NCBI RefSeq assembly: GCF_002127225.1
Contig: NZ_NFUR01000008.1
Coordinates: forward strand, 1-64,000
Length of the DNA stretch: 64,000 bases
From: Sphingomonas sp. IBVSS2
GTDB taxonomy: Bacteria; Pseudomonadota; Alphaproteobacteria; Sphingomonadales; Sphingomonadaceae
Direction of reading: 5' to 3'
Shown here: in pieces, positions 16,572 through 24,152 of the stretch
Position numbering within the stretch: position 1 is the stretch's first letter
How the letters are laid out: each line of letters opens with the position of its first letter
Notes under the pieces: model-generated
The model's database searches: none
What the model was told of the DNA's origin: nothing
What the model saw: the letters and a program-made list of their open reading frames with translations, nothing else
Program-made: the position numbers and the translations under genes

Positions 16572-19099
16572 TTCGGGAGCTCCCACGCGCTGCCCGACAA
16601 AATCGCCTCGACCCATTGCCCGGGTCCGTCGCCGGGCTGGCCGCCGCCGATCCAGATGCGATACTTCCCCGGCAGGACGCGCCGGGTGCCGTCGCGCGCA
16701 ACGCTCGACAAGCCGCGCGGATCGATCGTGAAGGACAGCGTCCGCCCCTTGCCCGGTGCCAGCGACACGCGCGCGAAGCCGGCGAGCTGCCGTTGCAGGA
16801 CCGGATCGGTCATGGTCGGCGTTTCGTCGTCGGCGGGCGGCACGATATAGGCCTGCACCACTTCGTCGCCCGAACGACTGCCGGCATTGGCGACCCGGAC
16901 CGTGAGCGTCACCGGCTCTCCGGTCTTGCCGGCGCGCGCCGCGGCAGCGGAATAGCTGAACCGGGTATAGCTCAGGCCATGGCCGAAGCCCCAGAGCGGC
17001 TGCCCGGTGAAGTAGCGATAGGTGCGCTCCTTCATGCCATAGTCGATGAAGGCAGGCAGATCGCCGGTCGCGCGATAGAAGGTCACCGGCAGGCGCCCGC
17101 TGGGATTGCTCGCGCCGACCAGCGTATCGGCCAGCGCCGTTCCCCCCGCCTCGCCCGGATACCAGAGCGCGAGTATCGCATCGGCCTGGCTCGGCTCCAC
17201 CGACACCGCGCTGCCGCTCGCCAGGACGAGCACCATCGGCTTGCCGGTCGCCCGGATCGCCTCGACCAGGCGCGCCTGGGGCACGGGCAAGGCAATGTCG
17301 GTGCGATCGCCGCCGACGAACCCCGGAACCTGAACCTGCAGTGCCTCGCCCTCGAGGTCGGGCGAGAGGCCGACGACCACCACCGCCACCTCCGCCGCCT
17401 TTGCCGCCGCAACCGCTTCGGCCAGCAACGGCTCGGCCGGCGGCAGCCAGAGGAGGCGGAGGCTCTCGTCCTCGCTGCGATGATCGAGCTCGAGCGCGAT
17501 CGGCTGGGGCGACCCGTCGCTGTCGATCGTCAGCTCCACGCGCCCCTTGGGCAGCGCTCCCGCATGGAGCACGCGCCCGCCCAGGGTGAGCGTGGCCGTG
17601 TCGTGCACGGTGCAGTCCTTCCAGCACTGGGCCTGATCGAGGACCAGGCGGTAGCGGCCGGGCCCCGGCGGCACGAAGCGCCCCGTCCAGCGACCCTGCC
17701 AGCCGGTGACCGGAACACCGGGACCCGGTGCGGCGCGATTGAAGTCCAGGTCGATCCTGGGCTCGGCGCGCGCCAGGACGGTCTTGCCATCGACCTGATA
17801 TTCGGCGCGCAGCTCCCGCAGCGCCGTGCCCGGCATCACGACCGGCGCGCCGTCCGCGAGGATCGAGCCCTGCGCATAGGAGACGCTGGCGAAACGCTTC
17901 CGCAGGCCGGCCAGCGGCGTGACGGGATCCACGGCGGTGCCGTGATAATTGCCCTGCAGCACGCCGAGATCGTCGGCATTGGCACCGATGACCGCCAGCC
18001 GGGTGCGCGGATCGAGCGGCAGCAGCGCGTGCTCGTTGCGCAGCAGCACGATCGCCTTGCGCGCCGCTTCGAGCGCGACCGCCTGGTGGCCCGGCGTGGC
18101 GATCTCCTCGGGCCGGATGGCGGACCAGGGCGAGCGCGCGCCAAAGGCGATGCCCAGGTCGCGCCGTGCCGTGAGGACCTTGACCAGGGCGGCATCCACC
18201 TCGGCTTCGCGCAGCAGGCCCTGGCGCACCGCAGCGGGAAGCGCACCATAAGCGGAGCCGCAATTCAGGTCGGTCCCGCCCTTGAGCGCCGCCGCGGACG
18301 CCGCCGCGCCGCCCAGGCGATAATGGTGGAACAGATGGATGTTGGCGACGGCATCGCAATCGGAGACGGAGAAGCCCTGGAACCCCCAGTCCCGCCGCAC
18401 CCGCTCCACCATGAGCGCCGGCAGCGCGCAGACGGGAACGCCGTGCACGGCATTATAGGCGCACATCACCGATCGCGCCTTGCCTTCGGTGATCGCCATC
18501 CGAAAGGCGGGGAGATAGGTCGCCTCGAGATCGCGCGGCGAGGGATCGACGTCGAAGCCGTCGCGACCCGCTTCGGGGCCACTGTGCACCGCGAGATGCT
18601 TGGGCGTGGCGATCACCCTGGGCGCGCGCGGATCGGGTCCCTGCAGGCCGCGGATGAAGCCCACGGCCAGGCTGCCGCTCAGATAGGGGTCCTCGCCATA
18701 GGTTTCCTGCCCCCTGCCCCAGCGCGGATCGCGGAAGATGTTGATGTTGGGCGACCAGATCGTCAGCCCCTCATAGATGCGGCGATCGGCGCCGGCCGGC
18801 CGGGCATTGAAGCGCGCCCGCGCCTCGGTGGACACCACGTCGCCCACCCGGCGCAGCAGATCGGCATCCCAGGTCGCCGCCAGCGCGATCGCCTGGGGAA
18901 ACACCGTGGCCGGCCCGTTGCGCGCGAGGCCGTGCAGGCCCTCGTTCCACCAGTCATAGGCCGGTAGCCCGGCCTCGGGCGCGGCCGGGGCGGTCGACTG
19001 GAGCTGCGCCGCCTTCTCCTCCAGCGTCATCGCCGCAACGGCCTCGACGACCGGATCGGCGGCAGCCGGCGCGGCCTGGGCCAGCAGGAGCCAGATCAT
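16568..19099 (-). CDS. GH3 glycosidase with PA14-like insert (beta-xylosidase/beta-glucosidase type)
   Basis: The 843-residue periplasmic enzyme has a short Sec signal (MIWLLLAQAAPAAA) and the GH3 barrel: YDWWNEGLHGLAR, SPNINIFRDPRWGRGQETYGEDP and PKHLAVHSGPE. The nucleophile is Asp247 in GFSVSDCDAV. A PA14-like beta-sandwich (about residues 440-580, GWQGRWTGRFVPPGPGRYRL) is inserted in the second domain, and a fibronectin-III-like domain ends the protein. The YDWWNE opening is common in the plant and bacterial beta-xylosidase branch. In this operon, removal of the beta-1,2-xylose of plant N-glycans is an attractive role, but a beta-glucosidase is not excluded. ATGA overlaps join it to both neighbours. 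Confidence 0.9.
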   Translation of the reverse strand: MIWLLLAQAAPAAADPVVEAVAAMTLEEKAAQLQSTAPAAPEAGLPAYDWWNEGLHGLARNGPATVFPQAIALAATWDADLLRRVGDVVSTEARARFNARPAGADRRIYEGLTIWSPNINIFRDPRWGRGQETYGEDPYLSGSLAVGFIRGLQGPDPRAPRVIATPKHLAVHSGPEAGRDGFDVDPSPRDLEATYLPAFRMAITEGKARSVMCAYNAVHGVPVCALPALMVERVRRDWGFQGFSVSDCDAVANIHLFHHYRLGGAAASAAALKGGTDLNCGSAYGALPAAVRQGLLREAEVDAALVKVLTARRDLGIAFGARSPWSAIRPEEIATPGHQAVALEAARKAIVLLRNEHALLPLDPRTRLAVIGANADDLGVLQGNYHGTAVDPVTPLAGLRKRFASVSYAQGSILADGAPVVMPGTALRELRAEYQVDGKTVLARAEPRIDLDFNRAAPGPGVPVTGWQGRWTGRFVPPGPGRYRLVLDQAQCWKDCTVHDTATLTLGGRVLHAGALPKGRVELTIDSDGSPQPIALELDHRSEDESLRLLWLPPAEPLLAEAVAAAKAAEVAVVVVGLSPDLEGEALQVQVPGFVGGDRTDIALPVPQARLVEAIRATGKPMVLVLASGSAVSVEPSQADAILALWYPGEAGGTALADTLVGASNPSGRLPVTFYRATGDLPAFIDYGMKERTYRYFTGQPLWGFGHGLSYTRFSYSAAAARAGKTGEPVTLTVRVANAGSRSGDEVVQAYIVPPADDETPTMTDPVLQRQLAGFARVSLAPGKGRTLSFTIDPRGLSSVARDGTRRVLPGKYRIWIGGGQPGDGPGQWVEAILSGSAWELPK

Positions 19100-21666
19100 C
19101 GCGCAAGGCTCCTCAGGGTCAGGGCGCGTGCCAGCGCCGGACGGCCGGCCTGCGACGCGATGGAGACGGTCACGCTCTCGCCTGGAAGCAAGTCGAAGCC
19201 ATTGTCGCTCGGCTGGGCCGCGACCGTGCCGAAGTCGAGCATCACCGCACGGGCGAGGCCGGTGGCCGACAGCGTGACGCTGTCGCCGTTCCAGCGCGCC
19301 TGCAGGCCCGGCGCGGGATAGGCCATCTCCCCCGGCGGCGCGCGCTCCACGATGGTGCGGTGCACGACCTGCCCGCCGATCAGCAGCTCGGCCACCGCGA
19401 AGCTGGCGCGGGCCGGCGCGTCGCGGAACAGGGCGGCATCGTCGATCCGCTCGACTTCGGTCGCGGCCAGCGGCGCCAGGCTGATCTCCGCGGCCCGCTC
19501 CCCGAGCGACCGCCCGTCCATCGTCATCGCGCGCACGCGCCAGCGCGCCGCGATCGGCGCGGTCGCATCGGACACCAGGACGACGCGCGTCACTGCGTCC
19601 TTGTGCTCGGCCACGATCGCCTGGGGCGCGAAGAAGCGCCGCGCGGCGAAATGGAGCAGCTTCCAGCGGCCGGCATGGTCGATGCTCGACCAGGAAATCC
19701 CCGGCCAGCTATCGTTGAGCTGCCAATAGAGCGATCCCATCGTCACCTGCCGGCAGGCCCGATGGTGGAGCGCCGCCATCTCGATCGCCTGGGCCTGGTT
19801 CACCTGGCTGAGATAGACGAAATCGGCGAAATCGCGAGCGGGGCGCAGGCGCTGGTCGATATAGAGCTGGAGCCGGCCATTGCCCTCCCCCGCCAGGAAT
19901 TTCTGGTGCGCCTTGAGGACTGGGCTGTCCGGCGTGAACGGCCCCTCGCCGGCAAATTCGCGGATCGTCGCGAGCCCGGGCATGGCCTGGAAGCCATATT
20001 CCGACATGAAGCGCGGGCAGGAGTCGAGATAGCGCTCGACGGGCTTGGATCCGGACCAGACGTCCCAGAAATGCCGGTCGCCGCTCGCATCGGTGTCGAC
20101 GGGCCCGCGGTAATCCGTCGAGGGCGAGCCGGGCCAATAGGGAATCCCCGGCGCGTTGCGCGTCACCGCGTCGCGCAGCACCCGGTCGAACAACACCGCC
20201 ATGCCGACGCCGATCCGCTCGCGCTCCCCCGGGCCCACCGCCTGCTTGAACGCCTTGCGGTCCGACCAGTTCTCCCAGCCCGACAGGACTTCGTTGTTGC
20301 CCGCCCACAAGACGATCGACGCATGATTGGCCAGCCGGGCCACTTGCTCGTCGGCCTCGTTCGCTACGCTGTCCCGGAAGGCGGCGTCGGGCGGCGTCAC
20401 CGCGCCACCGAACATGAAGTCCTGCCAGACGAGGATGCCGAGCTCGTCCGCTGCATCGTAAAAGGCGTCGTCGAGATAATAGCCGCCGCCCCAGATCCGG
20501 ATCATGTTCATATTGGCCGCCCGCGCATCGGCGAGGATCGACCGCATCTTCCCGGCCGATACCCGGGCGGGGAAATTGTCGAACGGGATGAGGTTGGCAC
20601 CCTTGGCGAAGATCGGAATCCCGTTGATGCGAAAGCCGAAGGCGCCGCCGTCGCGCAACAGCTCGACGGTGCGCAGGCCGATGCGGGTGGCGGCACGGTC
20701 CGCACCCTCTAGCTCCGCTTCCACCCGGTAGAGCGGCTGATCGCCATAGCCGACCGGCTGCCAGCGCTTCGGATCGGCAAGGGTGACCGGGACGGAGACG
20801 AGATTCCTCCCCAGCGCCAGGACGATGGCACGATCGACCGTCACGGTCCCGCCGGCCGGCGTCGTCACGACCAGCCGCACGCGCCGTGCGCCCGGAGCTC
20901 CCGCAACCACCTCCAGCCGCACCAGCAGGCGCGCCTCGGCGTCGGAAAGCGCCTCCTGCTCGACCCTGAATCGATCGATCCGGGCGGCGTCCCACTGCTC
21001 GAGCCGCACTTCCCGCCAGATGCCGGCAGTCACGATGCGCGGGGCCCAGTCCCAGCCATATTGATATTTGGGCTTGCGGACATAGGGCGAGGTCTGGCGA
21101 CCCTTCGGCTCGTCCCCGAACGCGCTGTCATACTCTCCGGGAAGCGGATGTGCCTCGGCCAGCACCATCGGCTGGAGCCGCCGTATCGGCGAAGCGATCA
21201 CCACGGTGATCTCGTTGACGCCCGCGCGCAGCAGCGGCTTCGCATCCGCCCGCCAGCGGCGATGGGCGTTGTCCGCGGCAAGCAGCAGCGTGCCGTTGAC
21301 CCGCACTTCGGCGAAGGTGTCGAGGCCGTCGAAGACCAGGTCGAGATGGTCGGCCGCGAGCATCGCGGGCGTCACCGTCATGGTCCGCTTCCATTCCCAG
21401 TCGGTCAGGCCGGCCCATTGGATCGCGCCCTCGTTGGTGCCCCGATAGGGATCGGGCACCAGCCCGGCGGCGATCAGATCCTGCTGCACGCTGCCGGGCA
21501 CCGTCGCGGGGATCCAGCGCGCCGCGCGGGGATGTGCCGCTGCGGCCGCCTTGTCCGAAGGCGCGATCCGCACCTGCCAGCCGGTGTCCAGCCGGGTTAT
21601 CGCCTTCGGCGCGGCGAACGCGGCCGCCGGGGCCAGTGCGAGCAGGAGTGCGACGAGCCATTTCAT
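19096..21666 (-). CDS. GH2 beta-mannosidase
   Basis: This 856-residue enzyme begins with a Sec signal (KWLVALLLALAPAAAFAA). It then has the GH2 sugar-binding sandwich, an immunoglobulin-like domain and the catalytic barrel. The acid/base is Glu459 in VLWAGNNEVLSGWENW and the nucleophile Glu556 in FMSEYGFQAMP. WAGNNE and SEYGFQ are typical of beta-mannosidases rather than beta-galactosidases. It would release the single beta-linked mannose of the N-glycan core from GlcNAc. ATG 21666 is used because it overlaps the GH20 stop as ATGA and starts the signal peptide; the frame runs further upstream without a signal. Confidence 0.93.
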   Translation of the reverse strand: MKWLVALLLALAPAAAFAAPKAITRLDTGWQVRIAPSDKAAAAAHPRAARWIPATVPGSVQQDLIAAGLVPDPYRGTNEGAIQWAGLTDWEWKRTMTVTPAMLAADHLDLVFDGLDTFAEVRVNGTLLLAADNAHRRWRADAKPLLRAGVNEITVVIASPIRRLQPMVLAEAHPLPGEYDSAFGDEPKGRQTSPYVRKPKYQYGWDWAPRIVTAGIWREVRLEQWDAARIDRFRVEQEALSDAEARLLVRLEVVAGAPGARRVRLVVTTPAGGTVTVDRAIVLALGRNLVSVPVTLADPKRWQPVGYGDQPLYRVEAELEGADRAATRIGLRTVELLRDGGAFGFRINGIPIFAKGANLIPFDNFPARVSAGKMRSILADARAANMNMIRIWGGGYYLDDAFYDAADELGILVWQDFMFGGAVTPPDAAFRDSVANEADEQVARLANHASIVLWAGNNEVLSGWENWSDRKAFKQAVGPGERERIGVGMAVLFDRVLRDAVTRNAPGIPYWPGSPSTDYRGPVDTDASGDRHFWDVWSGSKPVERYLDSCPRFMSEYGFQAMPGLATIREFAGEGPFTPDSPVLKAHQKFLAGEGNGRLQLYIDQRLRPARDFADFVYLSQVNQAQAIEMAALHHRACRQVTMGSLYWQLNDSWPGISWSSIDHAGRWKLLHFAARRFFAPQAIVAEHKDAVTRVVLVSDATAPIAARWRVRAMTMDGRSLGERAAEISLAPLAATEVERIDDAALFRDAPARASFAVAELLIGGQVVHRTIVERAPPGEMAYPAPGLQARWNGDSVTLSATGLARAVMLDFGTVAAQPSDNGFDLLPGESVTVSIASQAGRPALARALTLRSLAR

Positions 21667-23972
21667 TCGCCCTGCTCCATCAGCTGCACCTTCTCGACGG
21701 CATAGAAGGGCCCGGAAGTCGGCGCGGTGAACTGGAAGCAGATGTCCCGGTCGTCCATGCCTCGGGGCAGCGCGCCGCGGAAGGTGAAGCGCTGCGGCGC
21801 GGCGCCCGGGTCCGGCAACGGGAAGATTCCCGCGACCACGGGCTTCGCATCCTTGTCCGTGCACCCGACCTGCACCACCAGTTCGCCGAAGGGCGTCACA
21901 TTATAGTGCGCACGCACTGCCTTGAAATCATGGGCGAGGCCGTAATGGCGCGGCAGGCGGGCGACATCCACGACGAAGGCGGGCGCGATGTCGAGCGGCG
22001 CGGCGGGATAGGCCGTGCAGGTGTCGAAAAGGTTCACGTTGAATGCCGGCTGGTTGGCCGCCGCCTCGGAAGCAAGCGGCACGCGCAGCCCGAGCGCGCC
22101 CTTGGGACAGGCGACCATTTCGGATGCGCTGCGGGCGAGCAGCGCGGCACGCGTCACCTCGAAGCTGCGCGGCGCCGCGATCGGCGTGCCGTCCTCGCGG
22201 AAGCCGGCCGCGCGGATCGTCGTGCCGAAGGCAATGTCGAGCGGCTGGGCATAGACCGGCGAGGACGCCTGCGGCACGCTGCCGTCGACGGTGTAGCGGA
22301 TTGTGCCGTACCGGATCTGGCTTGCCAACGAGAGCCTGGCCCTGCCCTTGCGCAGCGCCTCCCCCCGCGTGCCGTCGAGCTTGAAGCCGACCGCGAAGCC
22401 GCTGTCCGCGACTTCCACGCCGCCCCGGCGCCAACGCATCATCTGTGCATCGACGCGCGGCAGGAAATCCGCGAAATCGCGACGCTGCCTGGGGGTCCAG
22501 CCCATTTCGGCGATCGCGGCGGCGCGCGGGAACAGCATGTGCTGCACCTGATAGGGCGTCACCAGATACTCGCTCCATGCATTGCCCTGGGCACCCAGCA
22601 CGTGATGCGCCTTGTCGGGAGCGATGCCCGCGGGCAGCGGCTCATAGGCATAGACCGTCTCGAGCGACTGGATGGTGATCCGGCCGGGAGGCTCGTCGCT
22701 ACGGTCGCTCTGCAAACTATCCAGATAGAGGATCGGCGCGGGCGACAGCACGACGTCATGGCCGGCATTGGCCGCCTCGACCGCGCCCTTCTCGCCCCGC
22801 CACGACATGATCGAGGCGGAAGGCGGGAGCCCGCCCTCCAATATCTCGTCCCAGCCGATCAAGCGCCGCCCCTTGCCGGCAAGATAGGCGCCGAACTGGT
22901 CGATCAGCCAGCTCTGCAACCCATTCTCGTCCTTGAGGCCGAGCGCCGCGATCTGTGCCTGCACCGCGGGGCTGCGCTGCCACTGGTCCTTGATGGCCTC
23001 GTCCCCCCCGAGATGGATATAGGTGCCGGGGAAGACCGCCATGAGTTCGTCGAGCACCGCCTTGACGAACGCGACGCCTTCCGGGCCCGGATTGAGCAGA
23101 TAGGGATTGACGCCCCAGTCGTGGCTCACCGGGGGCCGGTCGCCGAACACGCCGAATTCGGGATAGGCGGCCACCAGCGCCTGGGCATGCCCCGGCAGAT
23201 CGATTTCCGGCACGATCGTGATGCCGCGCTCCGCGGCATGGGCGACGAGCGCCTTCAGTTGCGCCTGGCTGTAGAAACCGCCGACCTTGTCGCCCACCGG
23301 GCCACCGGCGGAAGGCGGCAGCCGCCATCCCCCGACCTCGGTCAGCCTGGGATAGCGCTTCACTTCGAAGCGCCAGCCCTGGTCGTCGGTCAGATGCAGG
23401 TGCAGCGTGTTGAGCTTCACCGCCGCCATCTGGTCGACGATGGTGTAGAGTTCCTCGATCGGCTGGAAATGGCGGGCGACGTCCACCATCAGGCCGCGCC
23501 AGGCGAAGCGCGGCATGTCCTCGATCACGACGCCGGCGATGGTGGCGGGCTGGCCGAAGCGCCCATCCGGGCTGGCGAGCTGTGCCAGGGTCATCGCGCC
23601 CCAGACCAGGCCGGCATCGCCGGATGCGGCAATGGTGACGCCACTCGCATCCACGGTCAGCCGATAGGCCTCCTTCCCCTTTATCCGCCGGTCACGGACG
23701 AAGCGCACCGCCGCCTGGCCATTGGTCTGGACCAGTGCGATCCCGCGCACGACCTTCAGCTGCGCCGCAAGCAGGCGCGCGGCGGACGCCGCTCCCCGGT
23801 CGCCCGGCTCCGCGCCGATCCGCAGGTCCGGGCCCAGCGTGAAGCTCCCCTTGGCGGGAACCACCGATGCCGGCAGCGGCACCAGCGGCAGCGGATCCGC
23901 CGCCGCCACGTCCGGGATGCCGAGCGCCAGCGACGCGAGCAGGATCAGTCCGGTACGGCGGCGTTCATTCAT
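21663..23972 (-). CDS. GH20 exo-beta-N-acetylhexosaminidase
   Basis: This 769-residue secreted enzyme has a GH20b N-terminal domain at about residues 25-150 and a catalytic barrel. Its motifs are FAWRGLMVDVARHF, LHLHLTDDQGWR, VPEIDLPGHAQA and the catalytic pair Asp324-Glu325 in IHLGGDEAIKDQW. A C-terminal jelly-roll extension follows. Substrate-assisted hydrolysis would release GlcNAc from the non-reducing end of N-glycans or chitobiose. ATG 23972 is preferred over an in-frame ATG 19 codons upstream because AGGA lies 11-14 bases before it and the signal peptide (NERRRTGLILLASLALG) starts there. It is the first hydrolase after the receptor and terminator. Confidence 0.93.
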   Translation of the reverse strand: MNERRRTGLILLASLALGIPDVAAADPLPLVPLPASVVPAKGSFTLGPDLRIGAEPGDRGAASAARLLAAQLKVVRGIALVQTNGQAAVRFVRDRRIKGKEAYRLTVDASGVTIAASGDAGLVWGAMTLAQLASPDGRFGQPATIAGVVIEDMPRFAWRGLMVDVARHFQPIEELYTIVDQMAAVKLNTLHLHLTDDQGWRFEVKRYPRLTEVGGWRLPPSAGGPVGDKVGGFYSQAQLKALVAHAAERGITIVPEIDLPGHAQALVAAYPEFGVFGDRPPVSHDWGVNPYLLNPGPEGVAFVKAVLDELMAVFPGTYIHLGGDEAIKDQWQRSPAVQAQIAALGLKDENGLQSWLIDQFGAYLAGKGRRLIGWDEILEGGLPPSASIMSWRGEKGAVEAANAGHDVVLSPAPILYLDSLQSDRSDEPPGRITIQSLETVYAYEPLPAGIAPDKAHHVLGAQGNAWSEYLVTPYQVQHMLFPRAAAIAEMGWTPRQRRDFADFLPRVDAQMMRWRRGGVEVADSGFAVGFKLDGTRGEALRKGRARLSLASQIRYGTIRYTVDGSVPQASSPVYAQPLDIAFGTTIRAAGFREDGTPIAAPRSFEVTRAALLARSASEMVACPKGALGLRVPLASEAAANQPAFNVNLFDTCTAYPAAPLDIAPAFVVDVARLPRHYGLAHDFKAVRAHYNVTPFGELVVQVGCTDKDAKPVVAGIFPLPDPGAAPQRFTFRGALPRGMDDRDICFQFTAPTSGPFYAVEKVQLMEQGE

Positions 23973-24026
23973 CGGGGGAAATCCTTTCCTGCGGCTGCGC
24001 CAGGATTCGTAGAGCGTGCCGAAGCG

Positions 24027-24060
24027 CACAAAAAGCCGCCCGCGGCGTACCGCGGGCGGC
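24027..24060 (-). terminator. Rho-independent terminator between the TonB receptor and the hydrolases
   Basis: A perfect 11-base-pair GC stem (24035-24045 with 24050-24060) closes a CGTA tetraloop. Read on the minus strand it is followed at once by TTTTTGTG, the layout of an intrinsic terminator. It lies 93 bases after the receptor stop and 63 bases before the GH20 start. Partial read-through would give high receptor and lower hydrolase expression from one promoter. Confidence 0.85.
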
Positions 24061-24152
24061 GAGGTTCGAATGCCAGACTTGGAGAGACACCGGCATCAGG
24101 GAACACCCAGGTAACGGGGCGCGGCAACGATGCCGCCGCGCCCGGAACGCGC

